Below are positions 36,801 to 44,432 of a stretch of DNA of 64,000 nucleotides, in pieces; positions within the stretch are counted from its first letter, which is position 1; every line of letters begins with the position of its first letter. The position numbers and the translations under genes were made by a program. The notes beneath the pieces were generated by a model that was not told the origin of the DNA, searched no databases, and saw nothing but the letters and a program-made list of their open reading frames with translations. Source of the stretch: Lingula anatina (taxonomy: Eukaryota; Brachiopoda; Lingulata; Lingulida; Lingulidae); the NCBI RefSeq assembly GCF_001039355.2, contig NW_019775724.1, forward strand, positions 233,404 to 297,403. Reading direction: 5' to 3'.

Positions 36801-39800
36801 GGTTTGACAGCGCGTCCTTCTGCCTGGCAGATAAACAGCCGGTGCTGCATTTCGCTATTGAATATAAGGCCATGAAGCTGTTTATAACTAACGCTACTGG
36901 ACTCCCTCCAAAACTTCACATAAACTCAGAAGCAAGAAAAACAGTTAAAACGAGTTGTCAATTCTTCGGGACACATACTGCCCCATGATGCATTTTGGCT
37001 ACTTTATGAGGTTACAAATTGACGGACCCAATATTCCAATAAATGCACAAGACGTCAAAACGGGCGATTCCATATGTAGAGAACTCTGAAGTGTCGGTAG
37101 ATTTGAGGCCATATTGTGTTTGGTTCTCCGGTAAGCAGTTTGAAATATCACGTGGTGTTGTGAAAAGACATGCTATTTTTAACGTGGAACATGCATTCCG
37201 TGTTAATTGGTCCACCTATCATAACATTTTAAAAAATATTATTCAACATGTAATGTCTGAAACCAGATACCATTAGAAAATTTAGGTTTGATTACAGTAG
37301 TTATAGTTTTCAAAACAATTTATCTTGAAAAAAGTATTCAGTATATATTTGGAAGGATATTCCTGTTATATGTTTGAAAATATTATTTTTTACAGAAACA
37401 CTAATGACATACAATGTTAGTTATTTCTTACGAACACTCAATTGTAAGTGCAATAGATTAAAAAAAGGCTTTATTAAAAATAAATTGGAAAATTGATATA
37501 AATCTACCATTCAAAAATGAACTAGGTACTTATTTGTAACATTTTTTTTAACAACAAAAGGTCAATAATCGACTTCAGATTCTACTTATAAAACATGTTA
37601 TGAGTCAGCAACCTGTGATAACAAGTCATTACACACATGTCAATGAGAAATAGGCCTTATATATATTATCTATTGTCACTTGACGTTTAGTGGTCATCAA
37701 AATACATTATGTCCTATCAAATGCCGTACTTTTTTTCGAAATCCAGATGTCATTCCGAAATGATTATTAATTTTGGTTTAATACCATTTTAGCAGTCCCA
37801 GAAAATCAAGATCGTCTTGCAGCCATGTGTCCTGAAATCGAGGCAAGTTGTGAGCTTTTAAATACGTTTGTGTTTAAGTGCTACCCAGCAAACACAGAAC
37901 GTTATTATAACGTTACCATAACATATGTCCAAAAACGTTTTGGTAATGTTATAGTTACGTTGTGTTTGCTGGTAATTATCCTCACTTGCACAAGTTTTAG
38001 TAAGACCACGGAATTACATGTACTCGTATATGCACAATCGTCAGAAAAATCGGACACACACTGGCATATATATGTACTTTTCACTCTGTTACGCTTGCTG
38101 TAAGACCTCCGATATTTCTAATGTTGAATATTACATAAAGGCAGTGTATGCTTGCGTTTCAGTACAAGAACAATTCCGAACCAAGAGGTCGTGCACTCAT
38201 TATCAACAATAAGAGATTTTCCGTGGACTGGCTTCCAGAACGTGATGATACCGAGGTGGATGTTGCTGCCTTGAGGAAACTATTCGGTTACCTCCATTAT
38301 GAGACTGACGTTATCAGTAACCTGACTGCAGATGTGAGTTCATTAATGAGATCATTGTGTGTTTGTAATAGAATGAACCGCGTAAAAACCAAATGGCTTT
38401 TAGGTTTCAAAGACTAACATACATTTTGGTGATATCTAAATATATTTATCAGTGACACAAAGCTGATACGATTGATACTTGAACCTTTTGACTCAAAACA
38501 AGTATTGCCAAACAAACTTTTCGGTCACATTTTATTATGTTGTTCTATTTCACCACAATATATATTTTACTAAAAGCTTTTCACTCGTTTCCATTCATTA
38601 CATATATTTGTAATTATATTAGAGACGTATGGTATAGTTATACACAGAGGCATGGAGTATAATCTACAAATATACCGTCACTTGTCCGTCCTTGGTAGCT
38701 AAGCTGCCTTTCACATTCTCTTTAAAGCCCCCCTTTACACTGGACGGCGTCTTTTCTGCGTCCCGTAGTACGGCCCCGCTTAAAGACTAAAAAAGTACTT
38801 GACCTGCAGACAACTGGCTGGCCATTGAGCCTTCATTTTGCAACCAAAGCGATGCTCGTGCTCCCTTTTTACGACCGCAGCGATGTCAGTTTCATGGTCG
38901 GACAAAGGACGCAGAACGGACGCCGCCAGCGAAGAGGGGGTTTTAGCGCTAAGTATGTACTAATGCTGCCATTTTGCTTAACGCTCTTGTTGATAACCCG
39001 ATTCCGTATATACCACGTCTCTAGAGTCATTGCGTGCTATTTTGTTTGAGGTACACTGTATGTTTTTATGTCACATCTTCGTTTATTTTATTGTGTAAAG
39101 GAAATGATGGAAGAAATACAGCAAGAAAGTCGTAGAGACGATCACAAGAACTACGATTCTTTCATCTTGTTTCTACTGAGCCATGGTACCGAGGGTGCTG
39201 TTTATGGAACGGATGGTTATCCATTGCCCTACAAATACATTAAATACATTTTGAATAACAAGAATTGTCTCGGCCTGTTAGGCAAACCCAAAATGATATT
39301 TATTCAGGCTTGCCAGGGAAGTAAGTTATGGAATGTACTACACGTTTGAATACCTCTGATGTAAATAACATGCAGCTTTAGTCGTTTATAACTAAATTAT
39401 TTAACCTATATATTAATATATTAAACTGTATTAACAGTTTGTCTCCTTAAGTTTATATTCAGTTTATATTCGTTTAATACTATGTGTTTGTTTAAGTCGT
39501 TAATACTGATAACGATTCTACCCAGTGTACAAACATGTAATCCTCATAAGAGTAAATAGTGTTTTTAATTTTTTCCATATTCACCCAGAGATATTGGACA
39601 GTGGGACACTCCTGGACGGACAAACAGTTCAACAACCACAGCAAGCACCACCTGCAGCAAACCTTGACGATAAGGTGCCCGATGCGCCACTCGAGATTCC
39701 AAATCTACCCAGTGAACCGACCATGTCCGATATTCTCGAGGTCCATGCGACTTCACCAGGTACTTCGACCGTGTCGCTTTGTGTGCCATTTTAACATTAG

Positions 39801-42800
39801 CTTAGGCCTTACAAATGTGTTTCTCGTCAGAAAAAATCAAAATGATACGGTGCCCGTTGTGATACTGGGTTTTTGGCATTTTGCCTCAGGTAGAAGATGG
39901 TGTGTTTTTTGTGGTCTTTTGACATATTGAGGAGTACTGTATTGTACACGTATACTTTAAAAATGCGCACTGTATTACAGCAACAGTAAATAATGAAAAT
40001 TGTCCATGCATTTTCTATATCATAGACTGGGTTCGCACAGATTTAGATCAATCCATCTGGATCGTCCTTACTCCCTTGGGGTTCTCGCTAAATTGCTGTC
40101 AGCTTCCGAGAGCCGAGCGCGCACAAAAGTTTTAATTTAAAATTACCCTCTCACAGCTTTTAGTAGGCGGGACAGACATTTAAGCCGTGACAACAATCTA
40201 GTTCGACTCCACAGGGGTGGTAGATCGATTTAAATATATGTGGGAATGGTTTCATAGATTCTCCCTTCAAGGAACCGACGAAAAAGTGCTTATTTTCAAA
40301 TTTGAACAGGAAAACCTTTTTTAGCTCAAGCTCTCAAATTTTGCACACATGTGCAATATCAAATAAAATGTATGTGCCAAATTTAATTGAAACTATTACG
40401 TATATTTTGGGGTAGAACTCTTGAAATTTGGAGCATGCCATTACGCTTAAGCGTTCATGATCAAGACGAAAACCGAAAGTGCGTGGTGACGTCAACTAAT
40501 TGTATCTGGGAAGCTGTCAGACGATTTTCCGATAAAAAGACTGTGTAGCGTATGCAAATGTTGAGACCATAACCAGTATAGGAGATTCAATTAAGATTAG
40601 GGCTAGTCAATATAGCCTGGTGTCCAAAGAATATATCAACAACGTGCCGCAGGCATATATGCCAAATACAAGGACCCGAAAGCCATCGCAAAATGTCTTA
40701 AGTTTACTTTGTTATTTTGATAAAACATTAAACTCCCGGTTGACATAGAGTTCACTGGTCTCCAACTTCCCATGCCCGACCAAAAAAAAAAAAAAGAAAA
40801 ATTGAAATTAAAACTAGTGGCGATTCAGTGTTCCAGTGATGCCTGCGACGGTTAGAAACATGGCCTATTTTATTGGCCTTTTGAAGATCATTGCAGGTCG
40901 GTTCGCTGTAACACTATCAGCAAATATTGTTCACTAATATTTCCTCGATCTGCGCGATTTATGGAATTTGCTTCTCCGCACTCTCAGTGAGACTAATTAC
41001 TGTGATATTAACAAAATAAAAATAAACAATACCGTTGCTTCTATGAATAATACCTTAAGGCTTCAATCCTTTCTGTTTCAGGGTACGTATCTTGGCGACG
41101 CACGGGAAAGGGAACATGGTTTGTTCAATCCATTGTCGATATATTTCATCGTGAAGCACACAAATATGACGTTTTACAAATGTTAGTGAATGTAAGTACT
41201 GAAATAACATGAATTACATTCTTTTGAACTGAAAGTGCGTTAAATTCATCACAAAACCAAAAAAATATAAAACATAGCTGCCAGAAGAAGTCATGTCATA
41301 AGAGGTGACTTATGTAAATATAGTCCAACATGCACAGACTTTTTAAGAACCAGCGAAATGCTCTTCTGTATATTTTGACAGTATTAGAACTGTGGATGCA
41401 ATGCTTTATTTCACCAGGTCAGTGCCGCGCTCTCTCAAATGCAAACTGTAAAGGGCAACAAACAGGCGCTAGAGATAGTTACCAGCTTACGGAAGAAAGT
41501 TTTCTTCAACATAACTCCAGGTAAGCAAAAAGAATCACATCTTTCCGAGGTGTATTCGGCCGAAAAAAAGACTTGAGATCAAAAGTAAGCAAAAACAATG
41601 AACCTGGAACGTGTTAAGGTACAAACAATGTTGCCAGTCCTACTGAGGATCTTACCCTTTTATCAAATGTCTCAAATCTCCCATCCAGTTGCAGACCCCA
41701 CCTACAAAATTGTGTCCCAACTCCAATAAATCATTCCCAATTAAAGCTGGAACTTCAAGGTTATGCTCATCATAAGGTTATTTTTCTCATCAGTGTTTTT
41801 TCTATGTGTTTCCACCTAAATTGCACCACAACTCCTAGCATTCACGCACCTCACAGTCATTATCAGCACTTACTCCGCGTCTATGGTTTCTCCTGGAATG
41901 ATCTGCTTTATTATGAGAAATGTTTACCAGTGGTGTGCAAGTTGTTCGATATCTGATTTTCGAATCTATGAGTAAAGCTGTGCAATGGATTATGTTGGGG
42001 AGATTTCATGATTTGGCCATGTCCCATATACTAGATGATATCTGTTTCATTAGACCTCAAAATTCCAATAAGTGTCAGGTTGAATTTTCTTGTTTTATGC
42101 CAACAAATAAACATTCCCATTAACGCAGTGAAAACCTTTACACTTACCACTTGTTAAACGATTTATCTCATCGAAATAGATTCGATACAAAAGAAACCTT
42201 GGATAGGCTTTTGCAGGAATCGGTCAAACGTGTCTGATTTGGTTCAGTTTTGCTGTGGGACATGGTTGATTTGGCGAGTAATGACCTACCCACACATTCT
42301 CCACGTGGTTTAAGTAAGCCGATATTGATGACCATTTTCTTGGTTCTATAAGCTATCTGCTATTAAAAGAGCTCTTTGTGAACCGGTGTGAAAGGAATAC
42401 ATGTCCACTAGGAACGGAGGTCCTACGTTGTGAAGGGAATGGATGTCCGCCGTAATGCATGTCTGTAGGACATGTATTCCTAGAAACTCCTAGAAGTCCT
42501 GGGAATGCATGTCCTGGGTCTTCCTTTCCTAGGAACGCATGTCCTAGGACATAATTTCCTGGGATTTAAAGTCCAGTGGACACCTATCACTTAGTATTCT
42601 AAGTCCTTCAGACAGGTATCGATGTCCGAGTCGGACATATTCTCCCAGCTAGACTAGTAATAGATGTCCTCTGACATTTTCATATGGATGATGTGTTTAA
42701 GAAGATTTTAACGTGATGTTTAATAATTTTATTACGCTTCTTTCAATTACTTGTATACATGTACCCCTATACACACTTCATTCGGCTAACTTAACATATT

Positions 42801-44024
42801 TTAAATAGATGAAAAAATGGCCACAAATTAATATTAGATTTAGGATTTGAATAAAATTTTTCATTTTATTTCCTAATAATATGAAAAATATGAGAATCGT
42901 GACAGTCACTGCACCTTATGACAATTAATCATGTCATACTTGGTGCCTTGATGATCACTGGGAATATTTGTAGTTACAGAGACATCATATGCAGTTTGAG
43001 ATTGTAAATGAAACGTGAATAATTGTATGATAAATAAATTGAATGTGTCTGTTATTGTTTATACATATATTTTTAGGCCTACTGTTACTCTTAACATTCT
43101 TCTGAGCGTTATTTTAGCCTTTCGTATCAATCCCGAATTTTCCATTTTAATTCTTTGTATTTTTAGGTGAAAGGAGAAAGCATATGCTCTTGTGCGTCCA
43201 CTTGTCCAATAAAATTCGGCCACGGCCTTGTATACTCTACCTCGAGTTTATTAAAGAATTCTAAAATAGCTGAACGTTAAAAAATGATGATATTTAAATC
43301 AAACATTTAAATAATTTAAAATCTAAAAATCAAAATAATCTAAATTGTATAACAACATGAAGTCCGTTTATTTCGTTGAAATGGAGAAGAAATTGGGATA
43401 ACATTGGCATAAAGAAATTAACATTGTTGCTGGGGATTCGAAGTCACTTACGTTTCTCTACGCTGTTTGTTTATTATATCCAGCCATCTTATGCCCCTAT
43501 TTCACACAGATCACGAATCCCACAAATCGCCAGGAATTGGCACATTTCAGGATTAGTGAGGACTCGTGAGATTTTGCAAAATTTCTGGCCTAATTCGACA
43601 CGCTCTACAATTCAGTTACGATACAGGTGCGATAGTGTTACGAATATTCGTGGGATTCGGCTGGAATCGCATGAATATTGTCAAGGAATCACTATCATTT
43701 TTTTTTTTTTTTTTTTTTTTTGGAATCGGGAGTTCATGGCCAAAATTTTGAACAGCTCGAACATTTTGCCACGAATTCCCGATTGATCAAGAATTGCAAG
43801 AACTGACTACGATTAGGACCTCTGTTCCTTGGGGACATTCCTTTCACACCGGTCTTACAGATGCAGAATTCCAAACCATGTTTACTGAACTGAAATCTCT
43901 GTTGTTGTTCCTGTCCCCACTCTACACCAGTGACTACTACGACAAGTTACTGATTGTTCCACTACATGTATATGCAGCAGGTAAGATGTATAGTATCACA
44001 CAGATGGTGGTTATTTATATATGA
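14460..44024 (+). CDS. CARD-containing caspase (caspase-2-like), CARD plus catalytic cassette A
   Basis: Joining 14460-14594, 15378-15537, 37802-37842, 38163-38333, 39101-39320, 39589-39759, 41082-41191, 41418-41520 and 43861-44024 gives 1,275 bases, 424 residues plus stop, with consistent phases at every junction. Residues 1-98 are a CARD; about 113-242 the large (p20) subunit with Arg139, His197 (SHG) and Cys240 (QACQG); 243-299 a Pro/Gln-rich linker with several Asp; 300-370 the small (p10) subunit with YVSWR and TWF. Caspases are Asp-directed cysteine proteases of apoptosis and inflammation; CARD types are activated on adaptor platforms. The CARD (VNRVAL, TRGPEAF) is most like caspase-2. 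Odd points: Asp141 where Gly is usual, a GC donor after the third exon, and an extra C-terminal exon. The 22 kb intron is transposon-filled. Confidence 0.82.
15378..15537 (+). CDS. Caspase gene: CARD exon 2
   Basis: The acceptor is TTTTCTTTTCAG. The exon encodes the second half of the CARD, with HILDVVKTRGPEAFEKFQ and QRHLADLL matching the RGPQAF-x-F and GHL-x-x-LL features of caspase-2. The donor GTACTT at 15538 leaves the exon in phase 1, which fits the first exon of either catalytic cassette (37802 or 45561). Confidence 0.82.
15975..18440. repeat. Dispersed long repeat, copy 1
   Basis: It begins with GGGGCTCCTGTCTCAAGGTT and is alignable, with gaps, to 25465-26840 in the same orientation. 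Shared landmarks are ATTTGGACGATGTGCT, CGTTTGGACCCTCC and GTACATGTTACAGCT. It is longer than copy 2 because of internal extra sequence, including the MITE at 17773-18296. The sequence has no coding frame; it resembles a decayed DNA transposon or an untranslated retroelement part. Confidence 0.7.
17773..18296. mobile_element. PIF/Harbinger-like MITE (524 bp)
   Basis: The ends are GGCTTCGTTCACATGG and its complement, within inverted arms of about 180 bp. Flanking TTA at 17770-17772 and 18297-18299 is a 3-bp target duplication of the T-W-A type used by Harbinger elements. The related repeat at about 26688 carries the empty site (ACTTAGTC), which confirms the borders. Confidence 0.85.
18887..19272 (+). 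mobile_element. Possible solo LTR
   Basis: The segment starts TGTAGCCGCC and ends CAGTAACA, the TG...CA form of LTRs, and about 110 bp before its end holds an AATAAA-containing AGAAATAAACCTGT followed by a distinct downstream block ending in a pyrimidine-rich TTCTCCCAGACC. No internal retroelement sequence or matching target duplication was seen, so this is tentative. Confidence 0.33.
19682..21170 (-). pseudogene. L1/Tx1-like LINE ORF2 fragment (minus strand)
   Basis: Read on the minus strand from 21152 down, a frame with MQYADDTVMLLDGSENSL is the reverse-transcriptase active site (YADD). Further along the same strand come FFKFIWNNRNDRVSR and GGLKMPHLSFLRKS (20674-20432), then WLNSRIRIENKPILYKTW (20481-20080), then the C-terminal LRWFHFILIHRILSTNCYL and CDFCNVESLLHLF zinc-knuckle-like part (19942-19682). 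This order is that of the C-terminal half of L1/Tx1-clade ORF2. Several frameshifts and a missing N-terminal half show that it is dead. It lies in the caspase 22 kb intron. Confidence 0.85.
21290..21406. repeat. Left part of a GGTCAAAGTTAGATT tandem-type repeat
   Basis: The phrases AAGGTCAAAAGTCAATTTCA and GTCAAAGTTAGATTGCCTGTA match the monomers at 23910-24130. The array was split by insertion of the TTAA element at 21411-23905. Confidence 0.55.
21411..23905. mobile_element. TTAA-flanked DNA transposon, non-autonomous (about 2.5 kb)
   Basis: TTAA stands on both sides (21407-21410 and 23906-23909). The ends start CCC and are imperfect inverted repeats: a left GCGGCCATTCTGGAGGGA aligns with the complement of the right TCCCTCCAGTATGGCTGC at nearly the same distance from the end. 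TTAA targets are typical of piggyBac and Kolobok. The interior has no transposase and no supported frame. The flanks belong to one interrupted repeat monomer, which supports these borders. Confidence 0.6.
23910..24130. repeat. Right part of a tandem-type repeat (about 150 bp monomer)
   Basis: TATGACTTCCTTTTCAAGTTC and TGTGACTTCCCATTCAAGTTC mark two successive monomers about 145-150 bp apart. AGGTCAAAGGTCAATGTCAG links them. Related to 21290-21406. Confidence 0.6.
24407..24754 (+). CDS. Uncharacterised 115-residue ORF, probably retroelement-derived
   Basis: An intact frame starts at an ATG in a good context (GCCATGG) and ends at 24754. The product is charged and probably helical (LEQAIGVGPTVKDAVERLER, then DLDEYDEHVKNTYLNTI), without signal peptide, membrane segment or cysteine pattern. 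It resembles the N-terminal coiled region of Pao/BEL-type gag proteins in style only; I do not recognise a family. After the stop, protein-like sequence continues in another frame (24780-24930), so it may be the front of a broken longer gene. Confidence 0.35.
   Translation: MEPENLKKKRSDSERSVTVAAKDLEQAIGVGPTVKDAVERLERQYRRYLEYLEVTNEYRVVCEETDADTEFTVVANMDLDEYDEHVKNTYLNTIQVYKQYSKKNVAQNSDFPIQL
25031..25480 (+). repeat. Repeat unit with coding-like frame; inverted partner at 27380-28830
   Basis: The frame contains LQKNRTLLRF, HYLKVNISSC and VETEILSKLIM. The same segment appears in opposite orientation at 28625-28816 and 27380-27526, where the frame also survives in part (LQKKRTLLRF, HYLKVNISSC). 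The conserved peptide in both copies suggests an old element-encoded protein, unidentified. Confidence 0.55.
25465..26840. repeat. Dispersed long repeat, copy 2
   Basis: Shorter partner of 15975-18440, beginning with GGGGGGCTCCTGTCTCAAGG and ending near GTACATGTTACAGCTGAAAA. It lacks the Harbinger-like MITE and shows the empty site. It holds about 90 bp (near 26525-26615) not seen in copy 1. Confidence 0.7.
26850..27375. other. No gene seen
   Basis: AT-rich filler between repeats; short frames here show no family features. Confidence 0.4.
27380..27526 (-). repeat. Inverted copy of the 25031-25480 repeat, left half
   Basis: The reverse complement of this stretch reads through the same landmarks as 25225-25400, including CAGTGTGTCT, GTAAGTTACTTTTG and AACATTCACAAACAACAGTAC. 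It breaks at CTATAATAG, where a LINE begins, and resumes at about 28622. Confidence 0.7.
27531..28600 (+). pseudogene. 5'-truncated CR1/L2-like LINE, C-terminal RT fragment and 3' UTR
   Basis: One open frame of about 290 codons runs to a stop at 28403 and starts within the reverse-transcriptase palm, with HFYADDTQLYTS at 27552. Then come the thumb and C-terminal features LRGWLISNKLKINDGKTEFL, KNLGVYFDSTL, SRLDYCNSVLYG, RLQRIQNISARLL, LHWLPVRARILFK and a closing WNKLP. These are typical of CR1/L2-group non-LTR elements. The 3' UTR ends in a TTATTA repeat rather than a pure poly(A). The frame is intact but the front half is missing, as in most 5'-truncated insertions. It sits inside the inverted repeat 27380-28830. 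Confidence 0.88.
28620..28830 (-). repeat. Inverted copy of the 25031-25480 repeat, right half, with 12-bp tandem
   Basis: The reverse complement matches 25050-25225. At the border with the LINE the phrase ATGCATGTCATT is repeated three times in tandem (about 28633-28668); the other copy has one related unit. Confidence 0.75.
28835..30330. other. No supported gene
   Basis: Mixed-composition DNA. AACAAGATGGCGGCTTAAG at about 29728 and ACCAATGAGAG at about 30243 resemble promoter boxes (YY1-type and CCAAT-type), but no transcript start can be shown. Short frames on both strands have no family features. Confidence 0.35.
30335..30830. repeat. Homopolymer tracts
   Basis: A G run at 30345-30359, a T run at 30520-30536 and an A run at 30789-30827. 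Frames across them are not meaningful. Confidence 0.85.
31135..31535 (-). pseudogene. Decayed coding-like segment (minus strand), unidentified
   Basis: Read on the minus strand, one frame gives TDEHLLDGQFEITVCKDAPD, LFRAKIVN, then a stop, then HYGFRPPIAKLNPSVAG and TDSVKLVPRQLEVVHISLQS, then a shift into MRQGYNRKLFRVEG. The good amino-acid composition and few stops suggest the remains of a protein, probably element-borne. I do not recognise the family. Confidence 0.3.
31840..32970. other. No gene seen
   Basis: AT-rich DNA with a C run at 32597-32611. No structured repeat recognised. Confidence 0.4.
32981..34612 (+). mobile_element. Tc1/mariner-like element with dead transposase (1,632 bp)
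   Basis: The element is bounded by TA on both sides (32979-32980 and 34613-34614). The ends are inverted repeats, CAGACTTGACATT at the left and its near-complement AATGTCAAGTCTG at the right. The middle encodes broken pieces of a DDE transposase: GRHSQCIE-like linker sequence, VSIWGGYHIGAKTP and MVVIDENLNQ (near 33870), and AGSHRALLIADYLQNQG with LPWSSKSPYLNHIDNM (34020-34120), which match the DNAxxH and PWPxxSPDLxPIEH features of Tc1. Several stops and frameshifts make it inactive. A shorter relative is at 49034-50298. Confidence 0.82.
34615..35640. other. No gene seen
   Basis: Contains a C run at 34991-35005 and a short stretch at 35150-35190 rich in CCCCGTGC phrases related to the minisatellite at 35680-35910. 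No coding region is supported. Confidence 0.4.
35680..35910. repeat. Degenerate G-rich minisatellite
   Basis: Irregular units of about 20-30 bp contain GCGGGGGAGTATTTGTGCG, GGGAGTATCGGTGCAAGG, GGGAAGTATTGGTCCGGG and GGGAGTATTGGTGCGGGG. A frame on the minus strand with Pro/Thr/Tyr repeats is a by-product. Confidence 0.65.
35915..37660. other. No supported gene
   Basis: AT-rich with several short frames (for example 37043-37276) that lack family features and splice context. It is the end of the 22 kb caspase intron. Confidence 0.4.
37802..37842 (+). CDS. Caspase cassette A exon 1 (linker before p20)
   Basis: Acceptor TCCCAG; the first two bases complete a Glu codon with the phase-1 base left by the CARD exon. 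It encodes NQDRLAAMCPEIE, leading straight into YKNNSEPRG. The donor is GCAAGT, not GTAAGT; copy B has GTAAGT at the same place. GC-AG introns are a known minor class, so this exon may still be spliced, perhaps weakly. Confidence 0.7.
38163..38333 (+). CDS. Caspase cassette A exon 2 (p20, first part)
   Basis: Acceptor GCGTTTCAG, donor GTGAGT, phase 0 both ends, 57 codons. YKNNSEPRGRALIINN is the classic start of the caspase large subunit, and PERDDTEVDVAAL carries the Arg that binds the substrate P1 Asp. The usual Gly in R-x-G-T is Asp here, whereas copy B keeps Gly. Confidence 0.92.
38690..39000. mobile_element. Intronic MITE-like repeat (copy in A)
   Basis: GCCCCCCTTTACACTGGACG at the left faces a right end with CGCCAGCGAAGAGGGGG. 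The repeat is also present in copy B (about 46448-46700), so it was in place before the cassette duplication. Borders are approximate. Confidence 0.45.
39101..39320 (+). CDS. Caspase cassette A exon 3 (p20 with catalytic His and Cys)
   Basis: Acceptor TGTGTAAAG, donor GTAAGT, leaving phase 1. LLSHGTEG holds the catalytic His (codon 39182-39184) and IQACQG the catalytic Cys (codon 39311-39313), with the GKPKMIFIQ strand before it. The QACQG form is known from caspase-8/10; caspase-2 usually has QACRG. YKYIKYILNN and NCLGLLGKPK depart from the family consensus more than copy B does. Confidence 0.93.
39589..39759 (+). CDS. Caspase cassette A exon 4 (inter-subunit linker)
   Basis: Acceptor TTCACCCAG, donor GTACTT, phase 1 both ends, 57 codons. 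It encodes a Gln/Pro/Ala-rich linker (QTVQQPQQAPPAANLDDKVP) and an acidic MSDILEVHATSP before the small subunit. Several Asp residues (NLDD, VPDAP) are possible self-processing sites. Confidence 0.82.
40025..40255. mobile_element. Intronic foldback MITE (copy in A)
   Basis: TTAGATCAATCCATCTGGAT near the left end faces a complement-like GGTAGATCGATTTAAAT at the right. The same repeat lies at 60312-60540 in copy B, and a relative at 51412-51600 in the 12.5 kb insertion. Confidence 0.5.
41082..41191 (+). CDS. Caspase cassette A exon 5 (p10, substrate pocket)
   Basis: Acceptor CTGTTTCAG, donor GTAAGT, phase 1 to phase 0. The correct frame reads GYVSWRRTGKGTWFVQSIVD then IFHREAHKYDVLQMLVN, the typical start of the caspase small subunit. 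SWR and TWF carry the residues forming the S1 to S4 pockets. Another, longer open frame over the same bases is a shadow. Confidence 0.93.
41418..41520 (+). CDS. Caspase cassette A exon 6 (end of p10)
   Basis: Acceptor TTTCACCAG, donor GTAAGC, phase 0 to phase 1. VSAALSQMQTVKGNKQALEI and VTSLRKKVFFNITP correspond to the last helix and last beta strand of the caspase fold (compare the TLxKKxYF endings). Confidence 0.9.
41880..42390 (+). pseudogene. DIRS-like retroelement relic, truncated (copy in A)
   Basis: This matches 62745-63120 of copy B, where a longer reverse-transcriptase-like frame exists. Here about 340 bp of its front part are missing. Confidence 0.35.
42388..42665. repeat. Short palindromic GGAATGCATGTCCTAGGA-type repeat array
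   Basis: Degenerate, partly palindromic units of about 20-40 bp: GGAATACATGTCCACTAGGA, GTAGGACATGTATTCCTAGA, GGAATGCATGTCCTGGG, GGAACGCATGTCCTAGGACA. Copy B keeps only the first unit (63116-63150). Confidence 0.75.
43861..44024 (+). CDS. Caspase cassette A exon 7 (C-terminal extension)
   Basis: Acceptor CACCGGTCTTACAG; the first two bases complete an Asp codon with the phase-1 base of exon 6. It reads DAEFQTMFTELKSLLLFLSP then LYTSDYYDKLLIVPLHVYAA and continues to a TGA at 44022. At 43981 a good donor (CAG|GTAAGA) would end the exon in phase 1, allowing a splice to 45561 (cassette B). The peptide is beyond the normal end of caspases and I do not recognise it. The start of the same exon is conserved in copy B (63956 onward), which argues that it is real. 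Confidence 0.6.
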
Positions 44025-44029
44025 ACAAG

Positions 44030-44430
44030 CAGACATTATGTTAATGGAATTTTAAAAAAGAGAACATGATATTGATGGTAATAATTAAGTGCACAGATAA
44101 TGTATTCACCTCCGTTTGTTTGTCACCCGCATTAAGTTATGGGCATGGGTGGATTTTGTTGAAAATTTCATGATACGTCAGAGATGGACTTCCTTCAGTT
44201 TGTTTTAATTATGGTGGTGATTTGCAATACCATTTGGACCTCCCTTAAATTAAAATATTCTTCCCCACTGTGAAATAGGGTAAACTACCTCGGCCTGTTG
44301 TGAAATGTTTGTGCTTTCAAGTTATATTCTTTGCAAAGGTGTGCCCTCTCTGGTCTATTTTACCGCCAATGTTATACAAAAAACAATGACGTACCTAAAT
44401 GAGCAAAATGTTCGTAGCTTGATAGTTGGA
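44030..44430. other. No gene seen between cassettes
   Basis: There is no CARD-like coding sequence between cassette A and B. A short frame at 44305-44523 overlaps a foldback element. Confidence 0.5.
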
Positions 44431-44432
44431 TC

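Larger units (their letters stand above)
37671..44024 (+). repeat. Tandem duplication, copy A of the caspase catalytic cassette
   Basis: Exons and introns from about 37671 are highly similar to copy B, which begins at 45431 and continues past the window end. Exon lengths are identical (41, 171, 220, 171, 110, 103 bases). Differences are a 12.5 kb insertion in B, about 620 bp in A (near 42435-43055) absent from B, and about 230 bp and 340 bp in B (near 60905-61150 and 62395-62740) absent from A. The close similarity of introns points to a recent duplication. Confidence 0.9.

Noticed and set aside
37825-38103. 92-codon frame starting in cassette A exon 1
   Set aside because: After 13 codons it reads through the GC donor into intron sequence.
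39559-39930. 123-codon frame over cassette A exon 4
   Set aside because: Wrong frame for the caspase; runs over the splice donor into the intron.
40968-41186. 72-codon frame over cassette A exon 5 (and 61516-61734 in B)
   Set aside because: Shifted frame; the YVSWRRTGKGTWF frame with matching phases is the real one.
42388-42665. CRISPR-like array of short palindromic units
   Set aside because: Units and spacing are irregular, there are no unique equal spacers, and the context is an animal intron.
43376-43786. 136-codon frame before cassette A exon 7 (and 63510-63923 in B)
   Set aside because: Different frame from the caspase, crosses a T run, not preserved as a protein between copies.
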